A stretch of DNA of 64,000 nt, taken from positions 470,131 through 534,130 of the forward strand of contig NZ_JAGGOI010000007.1 in the NCBI RefSeq assembly GCF_018614585.1, given 5' to 3'. The DNA comes from Streptomyces sp. ISL-1 (lineage in GTDB: Bacteria; Actinomycetota; Actinomycetes; Streptomycetales; Streptomycetaceae). Below the pieces are notes generated by a model that was not told the DNA's origin, made no database searches, and worked only from the letters and a program-made list of their open reading frames with translations. Position numbers and translations under genes: made by a program. Of the stretch, positions 35,509 to 57,800 are shown piece by piece. The first letter of the stretch is position 1. Each line of letters begins with the position of its first letter.

Positions 35509-36858
35509 ATGGACTCTTTGACTGAGGCGCTTCTCGAAGGCGCCTCGCCGGAGGAGCTGGAAAGGCAGACGCTTCCCGCCGAATATCTGGCCGCGCATCT
35601 GCGCGCGGAGGACGTCGGCATGTTCGGCAAAGTCGAAGACAAAGACGTCCGGAAGTCGCTGCACGTGGGAAACGTGGAGATGCCGGAAATCGCGCCCGAC
35701 GAAGTGGTCGTCGCGGTGATGGCGAGCTCCATCAACTACAACACCGTGTGGTCGGCGACCTTCGAGCCGGTTCCCACCTTTGAATTCCTCAAGCGCTACG
35801 GCCGGCAGGGCGGCTACGCGGCACGCCACGACCTGCCGTACCAGGTGGTGGGTTCGGACGCGGCCGGGGTCGTGGTGCGGGTCGGCGCGGGGGTGCGGCG
35901 CTGGCGGCCCGGTGATCACGTGGTGGTCAGCTGCGTCCAGGTCGACGAGCAGGAGCCCGCGACGCACGCCGACGCGATGCTCGGCGCCGAGCAGCGGATC
36001 TGGGGCTACGAGACGAACTTCGGCGGCCTCGCCCACTTCACGGTCGTACGGGCGAGTCAGCTGCTGCCCAAGCCACCGCATCTGACCTGGGAGGAGTCGG
36101 CCGCCAATCTGCTGACCGCGGCCACCTCCTACAGGATGCTGGTCGGCGAGAACGGCGCGCGGATCAAGCAGGGCGACGTCGTGCTCATCTGGGGCGCCAC
36201 CGGCGGCCTCGGCGCGTTCGCCGTGCAGCTGGTGAAGAACGCGGGTGGTATCGCGGTCGGCGTGGTCAGCTCCGAGCGCAAGGCGGAGACCCTGCGGCGG
36301 CTCGGCTGCGACGTGGTCATCAACCGCAACGAGATCGGGCTGGGCGGAGACGATCCGCTGACCCCGCAGCGCACCATCGAGCTGGGCAAGCGCCTCGGCC
36401 GGGCCATCCGGGCGGAGGTCGGGGAGGACCCGCATGTCGTCTTCGACTACATCGGCGCCGCGACCTTCGGGATTTCCGTATTCGTCGTACGCCGGGGTGG
36501 TGTGGTCGTCACCTGTGGTTCCAGCACGGGTTACCAGCACCAGTTCGACAATCGCTATCTGTGGATGAACCTGAAGCGGATCGTGGGCAGCCATGCGGCG
36601 AATCTCCACGAGCAGGCCGAGTGCAACCGGCTTTTCCGACTCGGTCATCTTTCCCCGATTCTCTCCGAGGTCTATCCGCTGCAGGACGTGGCGGAGGCCG
36701 CCCGGCTGGTGCAGACGAACAGGCACACCGGGAAGGTCGGGGTGCTCTGCCTGGCTCCGGAAGAAGGGCTCGGGGTCACGGACCCCGAACTGCGCTCGAA
36801 GATTGGTGAGGCACGGCTCAATCCGCTGCGCTCCGTATCGCCGGAAAGGGTTGCCTGA
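35509..36858 (+). CDS. ccr: Crotonyl-CoA carboxylase/reductase
   Basis: A 449-residue medium-chain dehydrogenase of the CCR type, which reduces 2-enoyl-CoA with NADPH and carboxylates the product to an alkylmalonyl-CoA (ethylmalonyl-CoA from crotonyl-CoA). Full length. Marks are INYNTVWSATFEPVPTF, DLPYQVVGSDAAGVVVRVG, the NADPH motif VLIWGATGGLGAFAVQLVKN, CGSSTGYQHQFDNRYLWMN and KRIVGSHAANLHEQAECNRL with the CO2-site His. The start has AGAAGGGAA upstream. It heads the cluster and is followed within one base by KAS III, so it probably makes the unusual extender unit for the last PKS module. Confidence 0.93.
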   Translation: MDSLTEALLEGASPEELERQTLPAEYLAAHLRAEDVGMFGKVEDKDVRKSLHVGNVEMPEIAPDEVVVAVMASSINYNTVWSATFEPVPTFEFLKRYGRQGGYAARHDLPYQVVGSDAAGVVVRVGAGVRRWRPGDHVVVSCVQVDEQEPATHADAMLGAEQRIWGYETNFGGLAHFTVVRASQLLPKPPHLTWEESAANLLTAATSYRMLVGENGARIKQGDVVLIWGATGGLGAFAVQLVKNAGGIAVGVVSSERKAETLRRLGCDVVINRNEIGLGGDDPLTPQRTIELGKRLGRAIRAEVGEDPHVVFDYIGAATFGISVFVVRRGGVVVTCGSSTGYQHQFDNRYLWMNLKRIVGSHAANLHEQAECNRLFRLGHLSPILSEVYPLQDVAEAARLVQTNRHTGKVGVLCLAPEEGLGVTDPELRSKIGEARLNPLRSVSPERVA

Positions 36859-36859
36859 G

Positions 36860-37858
36860 ATGTCGGAACGTGGAATAGGGATACTGTCGACCGGTTCTTA
36901 TCTGCCCAAGGCGGAGATCGGCAATGAAGAGGTCGCCGAGCGCGTCGGTGTCACCGCCGAATGGATCGAGCGGAAGACGCAGATCCGGTCCCGCCGCTTT
37001 GCCGCCTCCGACGAGGCCACCTCCGACCTGGCCGCGCGGGCCGGCGCCGACGCCCTCGAGCAGGCGGGTCTGAGCGCCGACGAGATCGACTACATCATTG
37101 TCTCGACGTCCACCGGCGACTTCCCGCAGCCGCCGACGTCCTACCTGGTGCAGCATGCGCTGGGTGCGTATGGCGCCGCGTGCTTCGACGTCAATGTCGT
37201 GTGCAGCGGTTTTGTGTACGCGCTCGCCCTGGCCCGCAGCCTTGCGGCGCTCACCCCCGACACCCGTGTGCTGGTCATAGGCGCCGATCTGTACTCCCGG
37301 ATCCTCGACTTCTCCGACCGCAAGACGGCCGTGCTGTTCGCCGACGGCGCCGGTGCCGCGGTGGTCGGTTCGGTGCCCGCGCCGTACGGAATCATCGGCA
37401 TCGACCTCGCGAGCCGCGGCGACGCGCACCACCTGATCCGGGTGGAAGCCGGCGGCAGCAGGAACCCGGCGACGGCAGAGACCGTCGCGGAGGGCGGCCA
37501 CTTCTTCAAGATGGACGGCCGCGGTGTACGGGACTTCGTCGCGGAGCACGTGCCACCGGCGCTGGTCGCGCTCGCGGGCCGAGCCGGCGTCGGGCTCGGC
37601 CAGGTCGACCACTTCGTACCGCACCAGGCCAACGGAGTGATGCTCAGCGAGGTCGTGGAGCGCGCAGGCCTGTCGAACGCGCGGACTCACCGGACGTTGA
37701 AGAAGTACGGAAACGTGGGGAGCGCGTCGGTCCCGGTCGCGCTCGACGAGGCCAACCGGACGGGCGCCCTGTCCGACGGAGACCTCGTGCTGCTCGCCGG
37801 ATTCGGCGGCGGCATGTCGATCGGGGCGTCGCTGCTCACCTGGGGGACCGGAGCATGA
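36860..37858 (+). CDS. KAS III-like beta-ketoacyl synthase
   Basis: A 332-residue FabH-type condensing enzyme. The Cys-His-Asn triad is visible: FDVNVVCSGFVYALALAR, FVPHQANGVML and KYGNVGSASVPVAL. FabH normally joins an acyl-CoA to malonyl-ACP. Here, next to CCR and a 3-hydroxyacyl-CoA dehydrogenase, it probably forms a 3-ketoacyl thioester (acetoacetyl from acetyl, or a longer or branched one) destined to become the enoyl-CoA substrate of CCR. The start ATG is one base after the ccr stop, and the stop overlaps the next start (ATGA). Confidence 0.9.
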   Translation: MSERGIGILSTGSYLPKAEIGNEEVAERVGVTAEWIERKTQIRSRRFAASDEATSDLAARAGADALEQAGLSADEIDYIIVSTSTGDFPQPPTSYLVQHALGAYGAACFDVNVVCSGFVYALALARSLAALTPDTRVLVIGADLYSRILDFSDRKTAVLFADGAGAAVVGSVPAPYGIIGIDLASRGDAHHLIRVEAGGSRNPATAETVAEGGHFFKMDGRGVRDFVAEHVPPALVALAGRAGVGLGQVDHFVPHQANGVMLSEVVERAGLSNARTHRTLKKYGNVGSASVPVALDEANRTGALSDGDLVLLAGFGGGMSIGASLLTWGTGA

Positions 37859-38805
37859 CCATCACTCTGGACACGATCAACGCCGCGGGCACCGACCTCG
37901 GCCCGGCCGCAGAGGCCGCGGAGGCCGCGGAAGCAGCCGAGATCGCGCGGCGGATCCGCCGTGTAGGCGTGGTCGGCAGCGGCATCATGGGCACGGGGAT
38001 CGCCGAACTGTGTGCCAAGGCCGATTTGGACGTCACCGTGGCCGTCTCCTCCGACGCGTCGCTCGTCAGGGGGCCGCAGCAGCTCACCCGGTCGCTCGAC
38101 CGCGGTCTGAGCAAGGGCAAGATCACTGAGGAGGAGCGGGACGCGGCGCTGGACCGGGTGGTCTTCACCCAGGATCTCGGCGAACTGGCCGACCGGCAGC
38201 TTGTGATCGAGGCGGTCAAGGAGCACGAGCCCCTCAAGCTGGAGCTGTTCACCACTCTGGACAAGATCGTCGAGGATCCCGAGGCGATCCTGGCGAGCAA
38301 CACGTCCTCCATCCCGATCGTCCGGCTGGCGAGCGCGACCAGCCGCCCCGGCCGTGTCGTGGGGATCCACTTCTTCAACCCGGTACCGGCGCTCCCGCTG
38401 GTCGAGCTGATCGACTCAGTACTGACGGATCGTCACATCAGCCTGCGTGCCGCAGCATTCGTCGCCGACGTGCTCGGCAAGAAGCCGATCGGCTCGCCCG
38501 ACCGGGCCGGCTTCGTGGTGAACGCTCTGCTGTTCCCCTACCTGCTCTCCGCCATCCGGATGGTCGACTCCGGCCTGGCCACCCCCGAGGTCATCGACCA
38601 GGGCATGGTCCTCGGGTGCTCCCACCCGATGGGGCCGCTGCGGCTGGCCGATCTGATCGGGCTCGACACCACCGTCTCGATCGCCGAGGCGATGTACGAG
38701 GAGTTCAAGGAGCCGCTGTACGCGCCTCCGCCGCTGCTGCTGCGCATGGTCGAGGGCGGCCTGCTGGGCAAGAAGTCCGGCCGCGGCTTCTACGCATACG
38801 CGTAA
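37855..38805 (+). CDS. 3-Hydroxybutyryl-CoA dehydrogenase
   Basis: A 316-residue 3-hydroxyacyl-CoA dehydrogenase. The NAD(P) motif is RVGVVGSGIMGTGIAELCA. Catalytic and substrate residues lie in VIEAVKEHEPLKLELF, LASNTSSIPI and GIHFFNPVPALPLVELI (catalytic His). The C-terminal domain carries DRAGFVVNALLFPYL and GLGKK-like GLLGKKSGRGFYAY. An Ala/Glu repeat (AAEAAEAAEAAE) precedes the domain and is a linker-like extension. It should reduce the KAS III product to 3-hydroxyacyl-CoA. No dedicated enoyl-CoA hydratase gene is seen in the cluster part visible here. Confidence 0.92.
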   Translation: MTITLDTINAAGTDLGPAAEAAEAAEAAEIARRIRRVGVVGSGIMGTGIAELCAKADLDVTVAVSSDASLVRGPQQLTRSLDRGLSKGKITEEERDAALDRVVFTQDLGELADRQLVIEAVKEHEPLKLELFTTLDKIVEDPEAILASNTSSIPIVRLASATSRPGRVVGIHFFNPVPALPLVELIDSVLTDRHISLRAAAFVADVLGKKPIGSPDRAGFVVNALLFPYLLSAIRMVDSGLATPEVIDQGMVLGCSHPMGPLRLADLIGLDTTVSIAEAMYEEFKEPLYAPPPLLLRMVEGGLLGKKSGRGFYAYA

Positions 38806-38916
38806 CCACCACGGGGTCCGGCACCGTCCCGCCCCGCTGCAACCGAGCTATCCGAAGCACCTTCCTGCGCGTGGCGGGCTGAGTCACGCGCGGTCGCTGA
38901 AAGGAAGAGCCACCAC

Positions 38917-49848
<10,932 letters not shown>

Positions 49849-49870
49849 AGAGTTCTGAAGGAGAGAGATC

Positions 49871-52800
49871 ATGACGAACACATCGTCCGAAGCAGTCGTC
49901 GAGGCCTTGCGGGACTCCTTGAAGGAGACCGCCCGACTGCGGCAGCAGAACCAGCAGTTGGTCGCCGCCTCGCAGGAGCCGATCGCGATCGTGGGCATGA
50001 GCTGCCGCTACCCGGGCGGGGTGTCCTCCCCCGAGGAGCTGTGGCAGCTGGTGGCCTCGGGCGGGGACGCGATCTCCGGCTTCCCGGTCGACCGCGGCTG
50101 GGACGTGGAGGAGCTGTACGACCCGGAGGCCGAGCGGCCGGGGACGTCGTACACCCGTGAGGGCGGCTTCCTGCACGAGGCGGCGGAGTTCGATGCGGAG
50201 TTCTTCGGGATCTCGCCGCGTGAGGCGCTGGCGATGGACCCGCAGCAGCGGCTGCTGCTGGAGGCCTCGTGGGAGGCGTTCGAGCGGTCGGGCATCGACC
50301 CGGCCACCCTGCGCGGCAGCAGGACCGGCGTGTACGCGGGCCTGATGTACCACGACTACGGTCCCTACCTGCACCAGCCGGTGGAGGGCGTCGAGGGCTA
50401 CCGGCTGACCGGTGGTCTGGGCAGCGTGCTGTCCGGCCGGGTCGCGTACACCTTCGGCCTGGAGGGCCCGGCCGTCACCGTGGACACGGCCTGCTCCTCG
50501 TCCCTGGTCACGCTGCACATGGCGGTCCAGGCCCTGCGGCAGGGGGACTGCGCCCTGGCGCTGGCCGGCGGTGTCACGGTCATGTCGGCGCCCGGCACCT
50601 TCGTGGAGTTCAGCCGCCAGCGCGGACTGTCGGCCGACGGCCGGTGCAAGGCGTTCGCGGCGTCGGCCGACGGCACCGGCTGGGCCGAGGGCGTCGGGGT
50701 GCTGGTCGTCGAGCGGCTCTCGGACGCGCGCCGCAACGGCCACCAGGTCCTGGCGGTCGTACGCGGCTCCGCCGTCAACCAGGACGGTGCGAGCAATGGA
50801 CTGACCGCGCCGAACGGTCCCTCGCAGCAGCGCGTGATCCAGCAGGCGCTGGCCAGTGCGCGGCTCACGCCGCGCGAGGTGGACGCGGTGGAGGCGCACG
50901 GCACGGGCACCAAGCTCGGGGACCCGATCGAGGCGCAGGCGCTGCTCGCCACGTACGGCCGGGACCGGGGCGAACACCCGCTGTGGCTGGGCTCGATCAA
51001 GTCCAACATCGGGCACACCCAGGCGGCGGCCGGTGTCGGCGGTGTCATCAAGATGGTGATGGCGATGCGGCACGGCATGCTGCCCCGCACCCTGCATGTC
51101 GACGAGCCGTCCCCGTTCGTGGAGTGGGAGCCGGGCGCGGTCGAGCTGCTGACCGAGGAGCAGAAGTGGCCGGACAACGACCGGCCCCGCCGGGCGGCCG
51201 TGTCCTCCTTCGGCATCAGCGGCACCAACGCCCACATCATCATCGAAGAGCCGCCCGCCGATGAGCAGCCGCCCGCCGACGGGGAGGGCGCCGGACCGGC
51301 CGTACTGCCGCTGCTGTTGTCCGCCCGCAGTGCGCAGGCGCTCCGGGCACAGGCGGGCCGACTGCGCGAGCGGCTGGAGGCGGCCGGAGAAAACCGGCTG
51401 CTGGACACCGCGTTCACGCTCGCCACCACCCGGTCCTCGCTGGACCACCGTGCGGTGGTGGCCGGCACCGACGCGGCCGAGCTGCGTGCCGGACTGACGG
51501 CACTGGCAGAGGGGCGGCCCGCACCCGGACTGGTGCAGGGTCTCGCTGACCGGGAGGGCAAGGTGGCGTACCTGTTCACCGGCCAGGGCAGTCAGCAGCC
51601 GGGCATGGGACACGGCCTGTACGAGGCATATCCGGTGTTCGCCGAGGCGCTCGACGCGGTCTTCGCCGCTCTGGACGGGCGGCTCGAACGACCCCTGCGT
51701 GAGGTGATGTTCGCGGAGGACGGCACCGAGGACGCCGCCCTGCTGAACGAGACGGTGTACACCCAGGCGGGACTCTTCGCCCTCGAGGTCGCGCTGTACC
51801 GGCTGCTCGAATCATGGGGCCGGGCGCCGGACTTCGTGATGGGCCACTCGATCGGCGAGCTGGCGGCCGCGCACGTGGCCGGAGTGCTCTCGCTCGACGA
51901 CGCGGCCGCGCTGGTGGCCGCCCGGGGCTCGCTGATGCAGGCGCTTCCGCGCGGCGGCGCGATGGTGTCGGTGCTGGCCGACGAGGACGTGGTCACCGGA
52001 CGGCTGGCCGGCCGGAACCAGGAGGTGACGGTCGCCGCCGTCAACGGCCCTGCCTCCACGGTGATTTCGGGCGACGAGGAGGCAGTGACGCACATCGCCG
52101 CCGAGCTGGACGCGCGCGGATTCAAGACGCGCCGGCTGCGGGTCAGCCACGCCTTCCACTCGCCGCACATGGAGCCGATGCTCGACGAGTTCCGTGCGGT
52201 CGCCGGCCGGCTGACCTTCGCCGCACCGCGGATCCCGGTCGTGTCGAATGTGACCGGCCGGCTCCTCGCACCCGAAGAGGCAACCTCTCCCGAGTACTGG
52301 ACGCGCCACATCCGTCAGGCGGTGCGTTTCCACGACGGCATCCGCACCCTGCGGGACCAGGGCGTGCGGACGTACGTCGAACTCGGCCCGGACGCCGTAC
52401 TGACCGCCATGGCACAGGACAGCCTCTCCGGGCCGGACGAGGCGGAGCCGCTGCTCATCGCCGCGCAGCGGCGCGGCAGGCCGCAGGCCCTGACGCTCAC
52501 GGCCGCCGTCGCCGAGGTCCATGCCCGCGGGGCCGCCGAGGTCGACTGGAAGGTGCTGTTCGCCGGTTCCGGCGCACGCCGCGTGGACGTTCCCACCTAC
52601 CCCTTCCAGCGGCAGCGGTACTGGCTGGACACCCGCTCGGGGCAGGCAGGCAGCGGCACCGCCGAGGACGGCGCCGACGCCCTGTTCTGGGAGGCGGTGG
52701 AGGGCCAGGACCTCGGGACGCTCTCGGACACGCTGGGTCTGGCGGATTCCGGCGCCCTCGCCGAGGTGCTGCCGGTGCTGGCGGCCTGGCGCGAGGGCAG

Positions 52801-54847
52801 CAGGCAGCGGTCCGTCGTGGATTCCTGGCGCTACCGGACGGCCTGGTGGCCGGCCGGCCCGGTCGGCGAAGCAGCCCTCTCGGGCACCTGGCTGGTCGTC
52901 GTGCCGGCCACCCTCGCGGACTACGGCGCCGGCCTGGCCGATGCGGCGGAGGCCGCGCTCGCGGAGCGAGGGGCGCACCCCGTCCGGGTCGTCGTCGACG
53001 CGGCAACGACCGGTTCGGCCGCACTCGCCCGACAGTTCGCCGAGGCCGAGGCCGCGGGCGACCGGCCGGCCGGCGGAGTCGTGTCGCTGCTCGCGCTGGA
53101 CACTGCCCCGCACCCCGCCCACCCGGTGGTGTCGCGGGGAACGGCGGGCACGCTGCTGCTGATCCAGGCGCTGGCCGCCGACGGGGCAGTCGCCCGCGGC
53201 CCGCTGTGGCTGCTGACCCGGGGCGCAGTCTCGGTCGGTGGATCGGACACCCTCGACGCCCCGGCGCAGGCACCGGTCTGGGCCCTGGGCCGCACCGCGG
53301 CGCTCGAACACCCCCAGCTGTGGGGCGGGTTGATCGACCTCCCGGCGGTGCCCGACGAGCAGGCCCTGCGTCGCCTGACGGGAGTGCTGGCAGACCCGGG
53401 CGGCGAGGACCAGCTGGCCGTACGGCCGGCCGGTGTGCTGGCGCGCCGGCTGGTCCGGGCGGCTGCCGCACAGCGGCCGGGCAGTGTGCAATGGACGCCG
53501 CGTGGCACGGTGCTCGTCACCGAAGGGACCTGGGGCATGGGCGCGCGGATCGCCAGTCGGCTGGCCGGCCTCGGCGCCGATCACCTGGTCCTCACCAGGG
53601 CCCCCGGTACGGAGGTGCCCGGGGCGGCGGAGACGGTGGCGGAACTGTCCGAACTCGGGGCGCGGGTGACGGTCGTCGTGTGCGACCTCGGCGACCGGGG
53701 CGACGTGGCCGCGCTGCTCTCCGGCATCCCGGCGGAGCAGCCGCTGAGCGCGGTGTTCCACGCGGCCGGGGACCTCAGGACCGCGGCGCTGGCCGAGACC
53801 GATGTCGCGGAGTTCGCCGCCACCATGGCGGCCAAGGCGGGTGGCGCCGCCCATCTGCACGAGCTGGTGGACGCCGGTTCGCTGGACGCCTTCGTGCTGT
53901 TCTCGTCCATCGCCGGGGTGTGGGGCAGCGGCGGGCAGGGCGCGTACAGCGCCGCCAACGCCTACCTCGACGCCCTCGCCGAACACCGCCGCGGCCGGGG
54001 CCAGGCGGCGACCTCCCTGGCTTGGGGAGTCTGGGCGGACACTGCCTCGACCGCCACCGAGACCGCGGACCCGGCCGCCGAGCAGCGCCGCCGGGAGCAA
54101 CTGCGCCGGCTCGGACTGTCCGAGATGGCACCGGACCTGGCGCTCACCGTCCTGGCGGAGGCGCTGGAGGGGACCGAGGCCGCGCTCGTCGTGGCCGATG
54201 TGGACTGGGAGCGGTTCGCTCCGGCCTTCACCGCCGTGCGGTCCAGCCCGCTCATCAGCCAACTGCCCGAGGTCGAGCGGATCCTGAGCGCCGCGGGCAG
54301 TCCGGACGAGGCGGGCGGCTCCGACGCGACGGACAGTCTGGCGCAGACGCTGGCCGGGCTGTCCGATGCGGAGCAGGAGCGGCTGCTGACCGATCTCGTA
54401 CGGACGGAGATCTCTACCGTGCTGGGCCACTCTGGCGCAGAGGCGGTCCCGGCCGGGCGGGCGCTCAAGGACCTGGGGCTCGATTCCCTGGCCGCGGTGT
54501 CCCTGCGCAACCGGCTGGGGGCGGTGACCGGTCTGCGGCTGCCCGCCACGCTGGTCTTCGATCACCCGACCCCGGCGTCCGTCGCCGCGTATCTGCGGAC
54601 GGAGATCGCCCCCGCGGACCGAGGAGCCTGGGTGGACGAGGAACTCGACAAGCTGCAGTCCCTGCTGGCCGAGGCCGCGGGCGAGGAGGCGGTACGCGAA
54701 CGGATCGGCGTACGGCTCCAGGCCTTCCTGGCCGAGCTGACCGGTGCGAGCGCCGTGCCGGGAGCGGCCGACGTCGCCGCCCGGCTCGACGACGCGAGCG
54801 ACGACGACATCTTCGCCTTCATAGACAGCGAACTCGGAACCCCCTGA
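49871..54847 (+). CDS. Type I PKS: KS-AT-KR*-ACP
   Basis: A 1658-residue monomodular synthase. Residues 1-35 form a coiled-coil docking helix ([20 protein letters not shown]). KS (36-460) has Cys208. AT (565-870) has GHSIGE (Ser660) and HAFH, predicting malonyl. There is no DH. The KR (about 1212-1395) has its NADPH loop changed from TGGTGGLG to TEGTWGMG (Glu1218, Trp1221), and the LDD motif is replaced by DLRTAALAE, although Ser (FSSIAG) and Tyr (GAYSAAN) remain. The domain is therefore probably inactive and would leave a ketone. ACP has Ser1539 ([10 protein letters not shown]). The C-terminus ([18 protein letters not shown]) is a docking region. AAGGAGAG precedes the start, 23 bases after the previous gene. 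Confidence 0.93.
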   Translation: MTNTSSEAVVEALRDSLKETARLRQQNQQLVAASQEPIAIVGMSCRYPGGVSSPEELWQLVASGGDAISGFPVDRGWDVEELYDPEAERPGTSYTREGGFLHEAAEFDAEFFGISPREALAMDPQQRLLLEASWEAFERSGIDPATLRGSRTGVYAGLMYHDYGPYLHQPVEGVEGYRLTGGLGSVLSGRVAYTFGLEGPAVTVDTACSSSLVTLHMAVQALRQGDCALALAGGVTVMSAPGTFVEFSRQRGLSADGRCKAFAASADGTGWAEGVGVLVVERLSDARRNGHQVLAVVRGSAVNQDGASNGLTAPNGPSQQRVIQQALASARLTPREVDAVEAHGTGTKLGDPIEAQALLATYGRDRGEHPLWLGSIKSNIGHTQAAAGVGGVIKMVMAMRHGMLPRTLHVDEPSPFVEWEPGAVELLTEEQKWPDNDRPRRAAVSSFGISGTNAHIIIEEPPADEQPPADGEGAGPAVLPLLLSARSAQALRAQAGRLRERLEAAGENRLLDTAFTLATTRSSLDHRAVVAGTDAAELRAGLTALAEGRPAPGLVQGLADREGKVAYLFTGQGSQQPGMGHGLYEAYPVFAEALDAVFAALDGRLERPLREVMFAEDGTEDAALLNETVYTQAGLFALEVALYRLLESWGRAPDFVMGHSIGELAAAHVAGVLSLDDAAALVAARGSLMQALPRGGAMVSVLADEDVVTGRLAGRNQEVTVAAVNGPASTVISGDEEAVTHIAAELDARGFKTRRLRVSHAFHSPHMEPMLDEFRAVAGRLTFAAPRIPVVSNVTGRLLAPEEATSPEYWTRHIRQAVRFHDGIRTLRDQGVRTYVELGPDAVLTAMAQDSLSGPDEAEPLLIAAQRRGRPQALTLTAAVAEVHARGAAEVDWKVLFAGSGARRVDVPTYPFQRQRYWLDTRSGQAGSGTAEDGADALFWEAVEGQDLGTLSDTLGLADSGALAEVLPVLAAWREGSRQRSVVDSWRYRTAWWPAGPVGEAALSGTWLVVVPATLADYGAGLADAAEAALAERGAHPVRVVVDAATTGSAALARQFAEAEAAGDRPAGGVVSLLALDTAPHPAHPVVSRGTAGTLLLIQALAADGAVARGPLWLLTRGAVSVGGSDTLDAPAQAPVWALGRTAALEHPQLWGGLIDLPAVPDEQALRRLTGVLADPGGEDQLAVRPAGVLARRLVRAAAAQRPGSVQWTPRGTVLVTEGTWGMGARIASRLAGLGADHLVLTRAPGTEVPGAAETVAELSELGARVTVVVCDLGDRGDVAALLSGIPAEQPLSAVFHAAGDLRTAALAETDVAEFAATMAAKAGGAAHLHELVDAGSLDAFVLFSSIAGVWGSGGQGAYSAANAYLDALAEHRRGRGQAATSLAWGVWADTASTATETADPAAEQRRREQLRRLGLSEMAPDLALTVLAEALEGTEAALVVADVDWERFAPAFTAVRSSPLISQLPEVERILSAAGSPDEAGGSDATDSLAQTLAGLSDAEQERLLTDLVRTEISTVLGHSGAEAVPAGRALKDLGLDSLAAVSLRNRLGAVTGLRLPATLVFDHPTPASVAAYLRTEIAPADRGAWVDEELDKLQSLLAEAAGEEAVRERIGVRLQAFLAELTGASAVPGAADVAARLDDASDDDIFAFIDSELGTP

Positions 54848-54894
54848 ACCGGCGGCACGGCATCTCCACTGCCCATCACCAGCGAGGAACGCCA

Positions 54895-57800
54895 ATGAAT
54901 GCGACACCTGACGAAAAGAAGCTCCGGGACTACCTCAAGCGCGTGACCGTCGAGCTCCACGATTCCCGCCGACGCCTGCTGGAAGTGGAGGAGAGCCGGC
55001 ACGAGCCCATCGCCATCGTCGGCATGAGCTGCCGGTTCCCGGGCGGTGTGCGGTCGCCCGAGGATCTCTGGGCGGTCGTGGAGTCCGGGGCCGATGTGAT
55101 CGCGGACTTCCCGTCGGACCGCGGCTGGGACGTCGACAACCTGTACGACCCCGATCCGGACCGGGCGGGCAAGACCGTCACCCGGCGGGGCGGATTCCTT
55201 TACGAAGCGGCCGAGTTCGACGCGGAGTTCTTCGGGATCTCGCCGCGTGAGGCGACGGCGATGGACCCGCAGCAGCGGCTGTTCATGGAGGCGTCCTGGG
55301 AAGCGCTGGAGCGGGCGGGTATCGATCCGGCGACGCTGCGCGGCAGCAGGACCGGGGTGTACGCGGGCTGTGTCACCGACGACTACCAGCTCACGCTCCA
55401 GTCGGCCGCCGACGAGATCGAGGCGTACAAGATGACGGGCGCCGCGCGAAGTGTGCTGTCGGGCCGTGTCGCGTACACCTTCGGCCTCGAGGGCCCGGCC
55501 GTGACCGTGGACACTGCCTGCTCCTCGTCCCTGGTGGCGCTGGACCTGGCGGCCCAGGCGCTGCGCCGGGACGACTGCTCGCTGGCGCTGGTCGGCGGCG
55601 TGACGGTGCTGGCCACCCCGACCGAGTTCGTGAACTTCAGCCGGCAGCGCGGCTTTTCCCCGGACGGGCGGTGCAAGGCGTTCGCGGCGTCGGCCGACGG
55701 CACCGGCTGGGCCGAGGGCGTCGGCGTGCTGCTGGTGGAGCGGCTTTCGGAGGCCCGGCGCAACGGCCATCAGGTGCTGGCGGTCGTACGGGGCAGCGCG
55801 GTCAACCAGGACGGTGCGAGCAATGGACTGACCGCGCCGAACGGTCCCTCGCAGCAGCGCGTGATCCAGCAGGCGCTGGCCAGTGCGCGGCTCACGCCGC
55901 GTGACGTGGACGCGGTGGAGGCACACGGCACGGGCACCCGGCTGGGCGACCCGATCGAGGCCTCGGCGCTGCTCGCCACGTACGGACGCGAGCGCGACGA
56001 GCACCCGCTGTGGCTGGGCTCGATCAAGTCCAACATCGGGCACACGCTGGCTGCCGCGGGCATGGCCGGGGTCATCAAGATGGTGATGGCGATGCGGCAC
56101 GGTGTGCTGCCCCGCACGCTCCACGTCGACGAGCCGTCCCCGTTCGTGGACTGGGACTCGGGCGCGGTCCAGCTGCTCACCGAGCAGCGGAAGTGGCCGG
56201 AGAGCGACCGCCCGTGGCGCGCGGCGGTGTCGGCCTTCGGGATGAGCGGCACCAACGCCCACGTCATCATCGAGGCGGCGCCGGCCGACGAGGGGGAGTC
56301 CGCCGAAGGTGAGGACACCCCGGCGCCCGCTGCGACCGCGACCGGGACTTCGGCTGCCGTCGTGCCGTTCCTGGTGTCGGCCAAGAACCAGGAGGCGCTG
56401 CGGGCCCAGGCCGGCCGGCTCTCCGCGTACATCGCCGGCCACCCGGAGCTCGACGTCGCCGATGTCGGTCTCTCCCTGGCCACGACCCGTTCGCTGCTCG
56501 ACCACCGGGCCGTCGTCATCGGCTCCGACCGCGCCGCCCTGAGCGCCGGACTGGAGGCGCTGGCCAACGACGAAACCGCCGCGCAGCTGGTCCGCGGAGC
56601 CTCACACGAACGCGGCAGAACCGTCTTCGTGTTCCCCGGGCAGGGCTCGCAGTGGGCCGGGATGGCCGTCGAACTCCTCGACACCGCACCGGTCTTCGCC
56701 GAGCGGCTGCGCGCCTGCGCCAAGGCCTTGGGCGCGTACGTCGACTGGGATGTCGAGGCCGTACTGCGCGAGCAGGACGGCGCGCCCTCGCTGGACCGCA
56801 TAGAAGTTGTCCAGCCCGTCCTGTTCTCCGTGATGGTGTCCCTGGCGGATCTGTGGCGGTCCCACGGAGTGGAGCCCGACGCCGTCGTGGGGCACTCCCA
56901 GGGCGAGATAGCAGCCGCATGCGTGTCTGGGGCACTGACTCTCCAGGACGCCGCCCGGCTGGTGGTGCTGCGCTCGCAGCTCTTCGCCGACGAACTCGTC
57001 GGCCGGGGCGCGGTGGCCTCCGTCGGCCTCTCCCGGGCCGAGGTGGAGCCGTGGCTGGAGCCGTACGGGGAGCGCTTGTCTATCGCCGGCATCAACAGCC
57101 CCCAGCTGGTCACCGTGGCCGGTGAGCCGCAGGCTCTGGAGGAGCTGGTGGCCGCGTTCTCCGTGGAAGGCGTCCGGGCCCGGATCATCCCGGCGACGGT
57201 CGCCTCGCACTGCGCCCAGGTCGATCCGCTGCGCGAACGCCTCGCCGGCCTCCTCGAGTTCGTACGCCCCACCACAGGCCGGGTTCCGCTGTACTCCACC
57301 GTGACCGGCGAGGTGCTGGACGGTTCGGAGCTGACGGCCGACTACTGGTTCGAGAACTGCCGGCGTCCCGTCAGCTTCGAGCCCGTGGTACGCAAGCTGC
57401 TCGACGACGGCTTCGGCGTCTTCGTCGAATCCAGCGCCCACCCGGTGCTGGCCCTGAGCGTGGAGGAGACGGCCGAGAGCGCCGACGCCGACGTGGTCGT
57501 CGTGGGCACGCTACGCCGCGGGCACGGCGGACTGGAACGCTTCTACGCGTCCCTGGGCGAGGCCCATGTCCAAGGGGTCGGCACTGACTGGACCGCGGTC
57601 TTCGCGGGAACCCGGGCTCGCCGCGTCGAGCTGCCGACCTATGCCTTCCAGCGCCGCAGGTACTGGGTGGAGCCCTCCGGGGAGCGGGGGACCGCGGCGC
57701 CCGACGGTATCGAGGCCGCGTTCTGGGAGACCGTCGAGCGGGAGGACCTGGAGGCACTGGCCGCCACACTGCGGCTGAGCCAGGACACCCTGGAGGAGGT

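Noticed and set aside
51814..54894. Long in-frame extension upstream of the third PKS gene
   Set aside because: The open frame overlaps the second PKS gene in another frame and reads as Arg/Gly-rich shadow sequence. The real start is the ATG at 54895 with GAGGAA and a docking helix.
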